DNA of 64,000 nucleotides from SFDP01 sp051891855 (GCA_051891855.1 JBJFFP010000082.1:13634-77633); one strand, 5' to 3'. Positions 26,593-35,786 are shown, numbered from the stretch's first letter. Program-made: numbers and translations. Notes: generated by a model from the letters alone, not told the origin.

Positions 26593-27384
26593 ATGGAGGA
26601 AAGCACAGTACTGATTGAGCGTTTACAGGCAGGGGATAAAGAGGCGAGAGAGGTACTGATTGAGAAAAATCTGGGGCTGGTACATCATATTGTCAAGCGC
26701 TTTTCGGGCAGAGGAGTGGATATGGAGGATTTATTTCAGATTGGAACCATCGGTCTGATGAAGGCTATTGACAAGTTCGATCTTTCTTTTGGAGTAAAAT
26801 TTTCCACCTATGCCGTTCCCCTTATCAGCGGGGAAATTAAGCGTTTCCTAAGGGATGACGGACTGGTAAAGGTGAGCAGAAGCCTGAAGGAAAACGGCTG
26901 GAAGGTCAATCGTGCCTTGGAACAGCAGAAGCGGGAAAAGGGTACGGATATGACTTTGGAAGAGCTGGTGAAAGCAACAGGACTTAACCGGGAAGAAATT
27001 GTTATGGCAATGGAGGCCAATATTCAGGTTGAGTCTCTTTATAAATCCGTTTATCAGTCGGATGGAAGTGAAATTTATCTGGTGGATCAGGTAGTAGCCG
27101 GAGGTGGAGGAAGTGGTCTGGGAAGAGAGATAAATCATTCAGGTGAAGGAAGGATGAATTGCTCAGGTACAGGTGAAGACAGGGAGAAGGAGGAGCTTCT
27201 GAATCGGATTTTATTGGAGCAGCTTTTGGAAAATCTGGGTGATTCAGAAAGAAATTTAATAAAAATGCGCTATTTTGAGAATATGACACAGGTACAAGTG
27301 GCAAGAATATTAGGGATAAGCCAGGTGCAGGTGTCACGGACGGAAAAAAAGATCCTTCAGGGCATGCGAAAAAGCCTGGAATGA
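26593..27384 (+). CDS. sigF: RNA polymerase sigma-F factor (forespore)
   Basis: This 263-residue sigma-70-family factor has region 2 (NLGLVHHIVKRFSGRGVDMED, DLFQIGTIGLMKAIDKFD), region 3 and region 4 (MTQVQVARILGISQVQVSRT). The start at 26593 is preferred over 26581 because GGAGGAAAGG lies just upstream. A Gly-rich insert of about 40 residues (VAGGGGSGLG..., about 165-200) between regions 3 and 4 is longer than in Bacillus SigF. It drives early forespore genes and is held by SpoIIAB. Confidence 0.95.
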   Translation: MEESTVLIERLQAGDKEAREVLIEKNLGLVHHIVKRFSGRGVDMEDLFQIGTIGLMKAIDKFDLSFGVKFSTYAVPLISGEIKRFLRDDGLVKVSRSLKENGWKVNRALEQQKREKGTDMTLEELVKATGLNREEIVMAMEANIQVESLYKSVYQSDGSEIYLVDQVVAGGGGSGLGREINHSGEGRMNCSGTGEDREKEELLNRILLEQLLENLGDSERNLIKMRYFENMTQVQVARILGISQVQVSRTEKKILQGMRKSLE

Positions 27385-27397
27385 AAAGGAGCTTGTT

Positions 27398-28027
27398 ATG
27401 GCAGATTTGACCGTCTATTTAAAAATGGATACAAAAGTAAAAACGGCAAAGGAGGTGGTCACGATTTCCGATCTGGGTACCGTTTATTGTCAGGATACCC
27501 ATATCACCAATAAAATAAAGCCGATTAAGGTATATGGCTTTCGTATGCAGGATAAGGGACGATGTATAATCAGTGCCCTTAAGGTAACGGAATTAATCTA
27601 TGGCTGCTGTCCCAACTGCAGTGTAGACATCATTGGAGCAACGGAGATTATTGTGGAGCAGGTTAAGCCGGGAGGAGACAGTAAGTGGAAAACATGGCTG
27701 AAGGTGGCAGTGGTATCCGGTCTGTGCTTTTTTGGGACCATGTATACCATCATGGCCTATCACAATGATATTAACATTACCCAGCTGTTTGAACAGGTTT
27801 ATAAGCTGGTACTGGGAGAGGCAAAAAACGGCTTTACGGTTATGGAGGCCACCTATTCCCTGGGGCTTTCCCTAGGAATTATTATTTTCTATAATCATAT
27901 CGGGAAACGAAGAATCACCAAGGATCCCAGCCCTGTAGAGGTGGAAATGCGAGCCTATGCAGATGACATTAATACTGCATTGGTGGAAATTGCTAACAGG
28001 GAGGAAAAGACCATTGATGTTTCTTAA
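27398..28027 (+). CDS. spoVAA: stage V sporulation protein AA
   Basis: This 209-residue protein has an N-terminal soluble domain with CQDTHITNKIKPIKVY and a CCPNC motif. Two membrane segments follow (about 106-126 and 150-168). Position directly after sigF (13 nt) and before a SpoVAB-like gene supports SpoVAA, part of the forespore-membrane channel set for dipicolinic acid. Sequence conservation in this family is low, so context carries much of the call. Confidence 0.85.
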   Translation: MADLTVYLKMDTKVKTAKEVVTISDLGTVYCQDTHITNKIKPIKVYGFRMQDKGRCIISALKVTELIYGCCPNCSVDIIGATEIIVEQVKPGGDSKWKTWLKVAVVSGLCFFGTMYTIMAYHNDINITQLFEQVYKLVLGEAKNGFTVMEATYSLGLSLGIIIFYNHIGKRRITKDPSPVEVEMRAYADDINTALVEIANREEKTIDVS

Positions 28028-28448
28028 ACAAATTCTTCTTGCCATATTCACTCTGGGCTTTGGCCTCCTTTCATCAGGAGGAGTCTTTACTGTATTTGTA
28101 TCTGTAGGACTGGTTCCTCACTTTGCGGACAAGACCCATACCGCGGCCTATATCATGCACTATGAAAATGCCATTGTGGCAGGAACCATTTTGGGCTGTA
28201 TTTTCAGCATTTATGCCGAAGGGCTGAGTTCTGACTTTGGTACAGCGGGAAATCTTCTTCTTGGAATATTCGGTATATTTGCAGGTATGTTTGTAGGCTG
28301 CTTTGCCATTGCCATAGCAGAAATGCTCAATTCCATTCCTATTTTTTTCAGAAGGATCAATCTGGGAAAGGGAGCGGGAATTATCCTTCTGTCCCTGGCT
28401 CTGGGAAAGACCTTCGGTTCACTTCTCTATTTTATTAAGGGATGGTAA
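28017..28448 (+). CDS. spoVAB: stage V sporulation protein AB
   Basis: This 143-residue protein has four hydrophobic segments, with LLSSGGVFTVFVSVGLVPHFADKT near the N-terminus and FGTAGNLLLGIFGIFAGMFVGC in the middle, as in SpoVAB. The ATG at 28017 overlaps the end of spoVAA by 11 nt and has GGGAGGAAAAG upstream; a longer frame from 27957 would overlap too far. It is part of the spoIIA-spoVA operon. Confidence 0.88.
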   Translation: MFLKQILLAIFTLGFGLLSSGGVFTVFVSVGLVPHFADKTHTAAYIMHYENAIVAGTILGCIFSIYAEGLSSDFGTAGNLLLGIFGIFAGMFVGCFAIAIAEMLNSIPIFFRRINLGKGAGIILLSLALGKTFGSLLYFIKGW

Positions 28449-28569
28449 AAGAGAGGAAAGAAAGCTTATAGAGAATATTTTTTTGAAAAAATTGACATAA
28501 TAATCCTCAGGTATATCGCAGACTTTATGGTGATATGGACTAATCCTATGGAAGGAAAGGGGAGATACA

Positions 28570-29058
28570 ATGGGACAGAATAGGAAGGGAAAGCAGCCCG
28601 TAACAGAGCAGGAAAAGCAGAAATATCAGGAGTATGTTAAGGAAATGACTCCCACGCATAATTTAGGAATGCAGATGTTCAATGCCTTTATCTGCGGAGG
28701 AATCATCTGTCTGATTGGGCAGATCATTTTAAATTATTGTTTAAATACGTTGGGAATGGAAGAGGAGACGGCAGCCAGCTGGTGCTCCCTGCTGCTGATT
28801 TTACTGTCGGTAGTTCTGACTGCTCTTCATCTTTACGGAAAAATCGTAAAATGGGGAGGAGCAGGTGCTCTGGTACCCATTACCGGTTTTGCCAATTCTG
28901 TGGCAGCCACGGCTATTGAATTTAAAGCCGAGGGATGGGTTTTTGGCGTAGGCAGTAAAATTTTTACCATTGCCGGACCAGTGATTTTGTACGGCATTGT
29001 CTCAAGCTGGGTATTGGGACTGATTTATTGGATAATGAAATGTATGGGAGCGGCATAA
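28570..29058 (+). CDS. spoVAC: stage V sporulation protein AC
   Basis: This 162-residue membrane protein matches SpoVAC: YVKEMTPTHNLGMQMFNAF, FICGGIICLIGQ, and GGAGALVPITGFANSVAAT with EFKAEGWVFGVG. SpoVAC forms a mechanosensitive channel for dipicolinic acid in spores. A GGAAAGGGGAG ribosome site precedes the ATG. There is a 121-nt gap after spoVAB, with TTGACA-like and GTATA elements but no convincing promoter. Unusually, spoVAD does not follow; it lies 7.5 kb away. Confidence 0.95.
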   Translation: MGQNRKGKQPVTEQEKQKYQEYVKEMTPTHNLGMQMFNAFICGGIICLIGQIILNYCLNTLGMEEETAASWCSLLLILLSVVLTALHLYGKIVKWGGAGALVPITGFANSVAATAIEFKAEGWVFGVGSKIFTIAGPVILYGIVSSWVLGLIYWIMKCMGAA

Positions 29059-29116
29059 GCTGCTCCCATCGTTTATATTCTCCATAGTCTACACCGGATG
29101 CAGGGCTGTCCTGTCC

Positions 29117-29464
29117 TTACCGGGAGTGTACATCTCCCAGCGATTTCTGCTCATTCTTGATTTCCCAGTGAATCAAAAAGGTAAGAAGGCCGCGAAGGAG
29201 GATGACGGCTCCCAGGATTCCCAGCTCTGACCAGTCCCGCACAACCACAGTACGAAGTACCTCACTTCCCATCTTAAATTCCAGAGAAAGAGCAATTCCT
29301 TCGGCCAGATTGAGCCGCAAATGGGAGTCCTTATTTATCCACTGAATAAAGCATTTTATAGCGCTTATGACCAGAACAATTATACCGAACAGTTCAAGTA
29401 AAATCGTACAGATTTCTACTGTATAGGTCAGGCCGGAGTCAATAAAATGTAGAAAAGAAATCAT
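29117..29464 (-). CDS. DUF1622 membrane protein
   Basis: This 115-residue protein on the minus strand has three hydrophobic segments (about 5-38 and 75-100) and the motif LRLNLAEGIALSLEFKMGSE, characteristic of DUF1622 proteins. Function unknown. The ATG at 29464 has AAGGAG 10 nt upstream; a GTG at 29473 is only one base from that site and less likely. It is the only minus-strand gene between 2.4 and 64 kb and interrupts the spoVA series. Confidence 0.85.
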   Translation of the reverse strand: MISFLHFIDSGLTYTVEICTILLELFGIIVLVISAIKCFIQWINKDSHLRLNLAEGIALSLEFKMGSEVLRTVVVRDWSELGILGAVILLRGLLTFLIHWEIKNEQKSLGDVHSR

Positions 29465-29678
29465 TTTTTTCACTCTCCTTGATTAAAATTTGCATAGATA
29501 AAAAAAGAACAGTAAACACTGCCACTTTACTTATTTTAGTATAACCGGTATTAAAAAAAATACAAGGTAAGGCGGAAAAAAGAAGGGAAATCCTTGCAAA
29601 AAAGTGTAACAGAGGATATGATAAGAACATGGGGGACTATAGCAAAATTTTGTAAAATAACGGAGAAGAGACATAAAA

Positions 29679-30035
29679 ATGAAAGTACAGTTTGTAGAAT
29701 ATCCGAAATGCTCAACCTGCCAGAAAGCGAAAAAATGGCTTGGGCTGCAGAAAATAGAATTTGAAGACAGACACATAAAAGAGAATCCGCCTTCTTATGA
29801 AGAACTGAAAGCATGGTATAAGCTCAGCGGCCTTCCCTTGAAAAAATTTTTTAACACCAGTGGACTTTTGTACAAGGAGATGGGGTTAAAGGACAAATTA
29901 CCGAAAATGAGTGAAGAAGAGCAGCTTAAGCTTTTGTCCGGTGACGGGATGCTGGTAAAGCGTCCTATTTTATGGAATGAAAATTTTGTTCTGGTGGGCT
30001 TTAATGAAGCCAAATGGAGTGATAAGCTGCTGTAG
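29679..30035 (+). CDS. ArsC/Spx-family protein (YusI-like)
   Basis: This 118-residue thioredoxin-fold protein has a CSTCQKAKKWL motif (CX2C at about 11-14). It has the family's KPILWN-type motif as KRPILWNENFVLVGF near the C-terminus. Such proteins are annotated as arsenate reductase-like or Spx/MgsR-like. Without an ars context, arsenate reduction is doubtful; a thiol-redox role is more likely. GGAGAAGAGACATAAAA precedes the ATG. It lies 46 nt before a signalling gene. Confidence 0.85.
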   Translation: MKVQFVEYPKCSTCQKAKKWLGLQKIEFEDRHIKENPPSYEELKAWYKLSGLPLKKFFNTSGLLYKEMGLKDKLPKMSEEEQLKLLSGDGMLVKRPILWNENFVLVGFNEAKWSDKLL

Positions 30036-30081
30036 GCAGGTGAGGCTGGGATTACCTGAGAGGAAAGGAAGTGCCTTTTGT

Positions 30082-32706
30082 ATGAATTATAGATTGAAGC
30101 TTTATATTAATTCCATAGTGGATTTATATTCAGATATTGTGGCTGTAGATCTGGAAAATGGAGAATGCAAATACATTTATGTGGAAAATGGAATGGTGGA
30201 GGAACTGAAGGTTCCTTATACATGGGCTGAGGCTAAGATATTACTTCTCAGCAATATACATCCTGATGACAGACAGAAGGTTTTGGATTCCTGGAATAAG
30301 CACATGGTGCCGGAGGCAGAGCCGGACAGTGCCTTTGCAGTTACCTACAAATCCCTTTCAGGAGAGAGAGGCAGGGCAGCCAGTGAATGGAAGATGAATA
30401 TCGCCGTCCAGGAAAGTGATGGACGAAAGCTGGCATTGATTTTCAGCAGAGACCATTCTATGGAAATGAAAGATAAGCTCCATCTGGATATAGAGGGGCA
30501 TCGCGACAATCTGACCAGCCTTTATACACGGTTTAAGCTGGATGAGATGATTCGGACCGAATATCGAAAGCTGGAGTCCTGCGGAGTCTTGTATTTTGAT
30601 ATTAATGATTTTAAAAGTATAAAAGAGGTATATGGGAATAAGGAAGAGGAAGAGATTCTTGCCCATATTTCTGACAGCATTAAGGCTCTGGAGAATCCTA
30701 AGGTACTGGCATACCGCTATGGTAAGGATGATTTTATAGTGATAGCCAAAGATTACAGTAAGGATGCCTTTCGTAATCTGATTAATTTCTGGATGGACCG
30801 GTGGAAAAATCTGGCGGAGGGAAGACCTGTGGAATATACGGTTGCCATGGGAAATGCCTGGGACTGTGCCCCTGTATCGGTACAGGAGCTGATTGCCAAG
30901 GCAGAAGGCCATATGTTCCGCAACAAAAAATTGATGAAGTCGGGGATTCCCATGGACTATTACCTGCAGGAGGAAATTACATCATCCTATGGTCTTTTTG
31001 GGGGCAGTCAGTTTTTTAAAACGGTAGATTACAAACTGAAAAATGTGTGGAATGGATACTGTCTGGTTGCCATTGATATTGAACACTTTAAGCTTTATAA
31101 CAAGTGGTGGGGCAGACAGGCGGGAGATGAGTTTTTAGCAGATATTGCCACGGTGCTGAAGGATTATGAGGAGCGGTTCGATGGTGTGGCAGCTTATATC
31201 GGCGGTGATAATTTTGCCATATTGCTTCCGGATAAGAATGAGATCATCGAAGGGCTTACACAGAAGCTGACCATACTTGCCAATGAGAGGACCAGCAACG
31301 TGGGCTTTTTGCCTGCATTGGGGGTATATCACACCGGCGGCGAGAAAATGGAGGCAATGGTAATGTATGACCGGGCAACTGAGGCACAGGCTCATGTGTT
31401 CGGAAATTACGAGGAGCGCTGCTGCGTTTACGAAGAGAATATGACTAAGGCAGTAGAGCAGGAATTGAATCTGATTATTGAGGCAAAGGAGGCTTTGGAA
31501 AGAAGGCAGTTCTTTCTGGTTTTACAGCCCAAATGCCGGATTACTACGGGAAAAATCGTAGGTGCAGAAGCCCTGGTTCGCTGGCGTCATCCTGCGAAAG
31601 GGATGATTAGCCCCGGAGCTTTTATCCCTGTTTTGGAACGCAATGGATTCATTACGGATGTGGATTTATTTGTCTGGGAGGAAGTTTGCAGAAAAATTCG
31701 CAGCTGGATGGATGAAGGAATTGAGCCCGTACCCATTTCCATTAATGTATCCAGAATTGATATGCTGTCTATTGACGTGGCAAATGAGCTCAACCGTCTG
31801 GTTGCCAAATATGAAATAGAGAAAAAATACGTTAAGGTAGAAATTACCGAGAGTGCATATGTAGATGATGCGGATCAGATTACGGAAACCGTGCAGAGAC
31901 TGCAGCAGGCGGGCTTCATTCTCTTAATGGATGACTTTGGCAGCGGCTATTCTTCCTTAAATATGCTGCGCAATGTTGTGGTGGATATTATCAAAATCGA
32001 CATGAAGTTTTTGGATATGGCCCATGACGATATGCAGAAGGGACAGCAGATTTTAAAATCGGTAATCAATATGTCCAGAGAAATGAAGCTGCCCATTATC
32101 GTGGAAGGGGTAGAAACCCAGGAGCAGGCAGATTTCCTGAAAAAAATGAACGTTAAGTATGCCCAGGGCTTCTTGTTCTACCGTCCTATGGAGGTAACTG
32201 CTTTTACCGAGCTTCTTTCGGATGAGAATAAGGTAGACCATAAGGGAATAAATACGAACAAGATTGGTTCCGGACATTTCGGCAAAATGGTAGAGGGCCT
32301 GTTGGAGGAAAGGGAACGACAGGAAAAGAAGAATAGGTTTTCCAAAACTCCGGGAGGCTTCTTTTCCTATAATGCCTCCGGGGAGGGGAGCTTAACTGAA
32401 GTAGATAAGTCTATAGCCCATATGTTTGGGTGTAAATCAATTCCGGACTTTCTGGATTATGTGGGAAATACCTTTAAGGGTATGGTACATCCTGAGGATT
32501 GGGAAAGAGTGGAACATGAGATTAAGGAACAGATTGCTGATTCTGATTGGAAAATGGATTATGTGGAATACCGAATTATCCGCAAGGATGGCAGGATTCG
32601 CTATATAAAGAATTATGGCCATCTGGAGGAAGGAGAAGGAAAGGGAAATGACTTTTTTAGGGTATTTCTTTTGGATGTGACCAATGAGCTTCAAAATGAG
32701 TCATAA
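30082..32706 (+). CDS. cyclic-di-GMP phosphodiesterase: two degenerate GGDEF domains, EAL and PAS
   Basis: This 874-residue cytoplasmic protein carries a PAS-like N-terminus and a first GGDEF-like domain with the signature changed to YGKDDF (about 213). A second has IGGDNF (about 373). A well-conserved EAL domain follows: EALVRWRHP (about 494), ITES, DDFGSGYSSLN (about 617) and EGVET (about 675). A C-terminal PAS domain (about 755-874) ends it. The EAL catalytic residues look intact, so hydrolysis of c-di-GMP is expected; the GGDEF domains probably regulate. The ATG at 30082 is chosen (AGGAAAGGAAG upstream); the frame extends back into the previous gene. Confidence 0.88.
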   Translation: MNYRLKLYINSIVDLYSDIVAVDLENGECKYIYVENGMVEELKVPYTWAEAKILLLSNIHPDDRQKVLDSWNKHMVPEAEPDSAFAVTYKSLSGERGRAASEWKMNIAVQESDGRKLALIFSRDHSMEMKDKLHLDIEGHRDNLTSLYTRFKLDEMIRTEYRKLESCGVLYFDINDFKSIKEVYGNKEEEEILAHISDSIKALENPKVLAYRYGKDDFIVIAKDYSKDAFRNLINFWMDRWKNLAEGRPVEYTVAMGNAWDCAPVSVQELIAKAEGHMFRNKKLMKSGIPMDYYLQEEITSSYGLFGGSQFFKTVDYKLKNVWNGYCLVAIDIEHFKLYNKWWGRQAGDEFLADIATVLKDYEERFDGVAAYIGGDNFAILLPDKNEIIEGLTQKLTILANERTSNVGFLPALGVYHTGGEKMEAMVMYDRATEAQAHVFGNYEERCCVYEENMTKAVEQELNLIIEAKEALERRQFFLVLQPKCRITTGKIVGAEALVRWRHPAKGMISPGAFIPVLERNGFITDVDLFVWEEVCRKIRSWMDEGIEPVPISINVSRIDMLSIDVANELNRLVAKYEIEKKYVKVEITESAYVDDADQITETVQRLQQAGFILLMDDFGSGYSSLNMLRNVVVDIIKIDMKFLDMAHDDMQKGQQILKSVINMSREMKLPIIVEGVETQEQADFLKKMNVKYAQGFLFYRPMEVTAFTELLSDENKVDHKGINTNKIGSGHFGKMVEGLLEERERQEKKNRFSKTPGGFFSYNASGEGSLTEVDKSIAHMFGCKSIPDFLDYVGNTFKGMVHPEDWERVEHEIKEQIADSDWKMDYVEYRIIRKDGRIRYIKNYGHLEEGEGKGNDFFRVFLLDVTNELQNES

Positions 32707-32783
32707 AAATACGTTTTCAAAAGCAATTTTCTTAGCCTGTAAAGGATATGCTTTATAGAAATGAGTGAAAGAGAGGAAATAAA

Positions 32784-34163
32784 ATGGAGAAAAAAAATAT
32801 TCCTTACAAAATCTATCTGGAGGAGCATGAAATGCCCAGACAGTGGTACAATGTTCGGGCAGATATGAAGAAAAAACCGGCACCTTTATTAAATCCGGGA
32901 ACTTTACAGCCCATGACTGCTAAGGAGCTGTCGCAGGTTTTCTGCCGGGAATTGGTGAATCAGGAAATGGATGAGGAAACACCGTATTTTCCCATTCCGG
33001 AGGAAATTCTTAATTTCTATCGGATGTATCGCCCCTCTCCGTTAGTCAGGGCATACTGTCTGGAGGAGAAGCTTCAGACCCCGGCCCATATTTACTATAA
33101 ATTTGAGGGAAATAATACCTCCGGAAGCCATAAGCTTAATTCGGCTATTGCTCAGGCATATTATGCCAAAAAGGAAGGACTTAAAGGGGTTACTACGGAA
33201 ACCGGTGCGGGACAGTGGGGAACGGCCCTTTCCATGGCCTGTTCTTATTTTGATCTGGATTGCCAGGTATATATGGTGAAATGCTCATATGAGCAAAAGC
33301 CCTTCCGTCGGGAGGTAATGAGAACCTATGGAGCAAAGGTTACTCCTTCTCCCTCCATGGAAACCAATATCGGACGGAAAATGAATGAAGAATTTCCCGG
33401 AACTACGGGAAGTCTGGGCTGCGCCATTTCTGAGGCAGTGGAAGCGGCCACCAGTCAGGAGGGCTATCGTTATGTGCTTGGCTCCGTTTTGGCCCAGGTA
33501 CTTTTGCATCAGTCGGTAATCGGTCTGGAAACAAAGGCTGCATTGGATAAATATGGAATTAAGGCGGATATGATTATTGGCTGTGCAGGCGGCGGTTCCA
33601 ATTTGGGCGGTTTGATTTCTCCCTTTGCCGGTGAGATTTTGCGTAAAGAGGCCAACTATCAGTTAATCGCAGTGGAACCGGCTTCCTGCCCATCCTTAAC
33701 CAGAGGAAAATATGCCTATGATTTCTGTGATACCGGAAAGGTATGTCCTTTACAGAAAATGTATACTCTGGGTAGCAGTTTTATTCCTTCTGCAAGCCAT
33801 GCCGGCGGCCTTCGCTATCATGGGATGAGTGCCATTGTATCCGAGCTGTATGATCAGGGAATTTTAGAGGCAAGAAGTGTGGAGCAGACCTCCGTATTTG
33901 AGGCAGCACAGACTTTTGCCCGAATTGAAGGTATTTTACCGGCACCGGAAAGCAGCCATGCAATCAAGGTGGCTATTGATGAGGCGCTAAAATGCAAGGA
34001 AACCGGAGAGCATAAGAATATCGTATTCGGCCTGACCGGGACCGGATATTTCGATATGTACGCTTACCAGAATTATAATGATGGTAAAATGAGAGACTAT
34101 ATTCCTACAGATGAAGAGATTGCCCGGGCATTAAGTAAACTGCCCCGGGTTGATATCGAATAA
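32784..34163 (+). CDS. TrpB2-type tryptophan synthase beta-like PLP enzyme
   Basis: This 459-residue enzyme has a PLP-binding lysine in GSHKLNSAIAQ (about 120), TETGAGQWGTALS and CAGGGSNLGGLI phosphate-binding loops. It includes the extended N-terminus and PFRREVMRTYGAKVTPSPS of TrpB2 rather than TrpB1. TrpB2 makes tryptophan from indole and serine, often without TrpA. No other trp gene is nearby, so it may salvage indole. AGAGAGGAAATAAA precedes the ATG. Confidence 0.93.
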   Translation: MEKKNIPYKIYLEEHEMPRQWYNVRADMKKKPAPLLNPGTLQPMTAKELSQVFCRELVNQEMDEETPYFPIPEEILNFYRMYRPSPLVRAYCLEEKLQTPAHIYYKFEGNNTSGSHKLNSAIAQAYYAKKEGLKGVTTETGAGQWGTALSMACSYFDLDCQVYMVKCSYEQKPFRREVMRTYGAKVTPSPSMETNIGRKMNEEFPGTTGSLGCAISEAVEAATSQEGYRYVLGSVLAQVLLHQSVIGLETKAALDKYGIKADMIIGCAGGGSNLGGLISPFAGEILRKEANYQLIAVEPASCPSLTRGKYAYDFCDTGKVCPLQKMYTLGSSFIPSASHAGGLRYHGMSAIVSELYDQGILEARSVEQTSVFEAAQTFARIEGILPAPESSHAIKVAIDEALKCKETGEHKNIVFGLTGTGYFDMYAYQNYNDGKMRDYIPTDEEIARALSKLPRVDIE

Positions 34164-34174
34164 ACAGATGAATG

Positions 34175-34209
34175 AAAAGAGGCTGCTGAGACGGTCTCTT
34201 TTTCTTTTT
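34175..34209 (+). terminator. Rho-independent terminator after trpB2
   Basis: AAAAGAG (34175-34181) extended by GCTG pairs with the segment ending CTCTTTT (34196-34202), an 11-bp stem with two G-U pairs, followed by a T-rich stretch. Confidence 0.65.
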
Positions 34210-34240
34210 GAGAAAAAGTTTATTTTTTGCAAAAAACCTC

Positions 34241-34279
34241 TTGCAATTTTAAAAAAATATGATATTATAATAATAACAA
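34241..34279 (+). promoter_or_regulatory. promoter overlapped by a PerR-box-like operator
   Basis: TTGCAA (34241-34246) and TTATAA/TATAAT (34265-34271) form a promoter with 18-19 bp spacing. TTATAATAATAACAA (34265-34279) matches the PerR box TTATAAT-N-ATTATAA at 12 of 14 positions and covers the -10. The gene downstream encodes a rubredoxin fusion of the kind induced by oxygen or peroxide in clostridia, which fits PerR repression. No PerR gene is in the window. Confidence 0.5.
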
Positions 34280-34375
34280 TAATCATTACTGATTTTAAAA
34301 AAGGCATGTATGGTATGAAAATTACCGTTATGAATATAATGAAAGTAAGAAGAAAAAGAAAAGGAGAATGTGAGT

Positions 34376-34999
34376 ATGAATGATAAAGCGTTATTTCAGC
34401 TAAGCTATGGATTATATGTTCTTACGGCAGCTAAGGATGGTAAGCAGAATGGCTGTATAATCAATACGGCAGGTCAGGTGACTAACACTCCCAACCGTCT
34501 TCAGATTGCGGTAAATAAGGCAAACTACACCCATGATCTGATTAAAGAAACCGGTGAATTTACCGTATCCATGATTAACCAGAATGCCGGGTTTGATTTA
34601 TTTAAGCGTTTTGGCTTCCAGTCCGGTAAGGATGTAGATAAGTTTGAAGGATTTGATGGATATGCAGTAGGGGCAAACGGAATCAATTACATTACGGAAG
34701 GCTGTAATGGATATATTTCCGTAAAGGTTGAGCAAACACTGGATTTGGGTACTCACACTCTGTTTATCGGTCTGGTAACGGATATGGATGTGCTGAATGA
34801 TGTTCCTTCTACCACCTATACCTATTATCAGGAAAATATTAAACCAAAGCCCCAGGCACCTCAGGGTGGAGGCGGCAAAAAGACCGTATGGGTCTGCAAG
34901 ATTTGCGGTTATGTATATGAGGGAGAGGAATTGCCGGCAGACTATATCTGTCCGCTGTGTAAGCATCCTGCTTCTGATTTTGAGAAAACGGTACGATAG
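34376..34999 (+). CDS. flavin reductase-rubredoxin fusion (high-molecular-weight rubredoxin)
   Basis: This 207-residue protein has an N-terminal FMN-binding flavin-reductase domain (about 1-150: LYVLTAAKDGKQNGCIINTAGQ). A Pro/Gly linker leads to a C-terminal rubredoxin with CKICGYVYEGEELP and YICPLCKHP, the two CX2C iron-binding pairs. Such proteins pass electrons from NAD(P)H to flavodiiron oxygen reductases or rubrerythrin. The ATG at 34376 has AAGGAG 9 nt upstream; a GTG at 34370 is too close. Expression is probably stress-controlled (operator above). Confidence 0.95.
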   Translation: MNDKALFQLSYGLYVLTAAKDGKQNGCIINTAGQVTNTPNRLQIAVNKANYTHDLIKETGEFTVSMINQNAGFDLFKRFGFQSGKDVDKFEGFDGYAVGANGINYITEGCNGYISVKVEQTLDLGTHTLFIGLVTDMDVLNDVPSTTYTYYQENIKPKPQAPQGGGGKKTVWVCKICGYVYEGEELPADYICPLCKHPASDFEKTVR

Positions 35000-35052
35000 A
35001 GTTTTATTATCTTATGGGCCAGCTACGAGAAGGTTGATATATATTGTTGAAG

Positions 35053-35089
35053 GGAAGGCAAAGGGGATGCCTTCCTTTCTCTTTTCTTT
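35053..35089 (+). terminator. Rho-independent terminator after the rubredoxin fusion gene
   Basis: GGAAGGCA (35053-35060) pairs with TGCCTTCC (35068-35075) around a 7-nt loop, followed by TTTCTCTTTTCTTT. Confidence 0.85.
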
Positions 35090-35134
35090 GGAAACAAGCT
35101 GTGGTATGATGATTAAATAATGCAGAAAGGATTT

Positions 35135-35779
35135 ATGGAAGTGGAACGAGGATTGTTTATTGCTTTTGAAGGAATAGACGGGAGCGGTAAAAGTACGCAG
35201 CTTCAGCTTTTACATAGAGAGCTTCAGAAGGAAGGAAAACGAGTTTATCAGACCTGTGAACCCTCTGCGGGGCCTGTAGGCTCTCAGATACGGCAGATCC
35301 TTACAGGAAGAATGAGGGCAGACAGCCGGGTAGTTGCGGCCCTTTTTGCAGCAGATCGTCTGGATCATCTGCTGAATGAAGTCAATGGCATTGTCAGTAA
35401 GCTGGATGAAGGAGTGACGGTACTAACGGACCGATATTATTTTTCCTCCTATGCTTACCACAGTGTAGACGTGCCCATGGATTGGGTAGTTGCGTTAAAT
35501 GAAGAGAGCCGAAAGCTGCTGAAGCCGGATTTGACGGTTTTTGTGGATGTGGATGCGGATACGGCCATGGAGAGAATCACCAGGAATCGTTTTCATCAGG
35601 AGCTGTTTGAAAAGAAATCACTATTGGAAAAAATCAGGGAAAATTATCTGGAGGCCTTCAGACGTTTTGGAGATAGTGAGAAGATACTGATTGTGGATGG
35701 AAGAAAGAAGGTGGAGGAGCTCTCTAAGATGATTGCAGCTGAGGTGCTTAAGCTACCGGATACATTCCCAAAGGAGTAA
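35135..35779 (+). CDS. tmk: thymidylate kinase
   Basis: This enzyme of about 214 residues phosphorylates dTMP. It has P-loop FEGIDGSGKSTQ, the DRY-type motif LTDRYYFSSYAY and a lid region ITRNRFHQELFEKKSLL. Two starts are possible. The ATG at 35135 has AAAGGA close upstream and gives MEVERGLFIAFEG. The ATG at 35120 adds five residues and has no site. It is followed closely by the AlkD-like gene. Confidence 0.93.
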   Translation: MEVERGLFIAFEGIDGSGKSTQLQLLHRELQKEGKRVYQTCEPSAGPVGSQIRQILTGRMRADSRVVAALFAADRLDHLLNEVNGIVSKLDEGVTVLTDRYYFSSYAYHSVDVPMDWVVALNEESRKLLKPDLTVFVDVDADTAMERITRNRFHQELFEKKSLLEKIRENYLEAFRRFGDSEKILIVDGRKKVEELSKMIAAEVLKLPDTFPKE

Positions 35780-35786
35780 AGGCAAG

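Noticed and set aside
28492..28520. Sigma-G or sigma-A promoter before spoVAC
   Set aside because: TTGACA and GTATA elements are present but no partner element lies at an acceptable distance.
29046..29067. Terminator after spoVAC (GGGAGC/GCTCCC dyad)
   Set aside because: The stem overlaps the stop codon and is not followed by a T-run.
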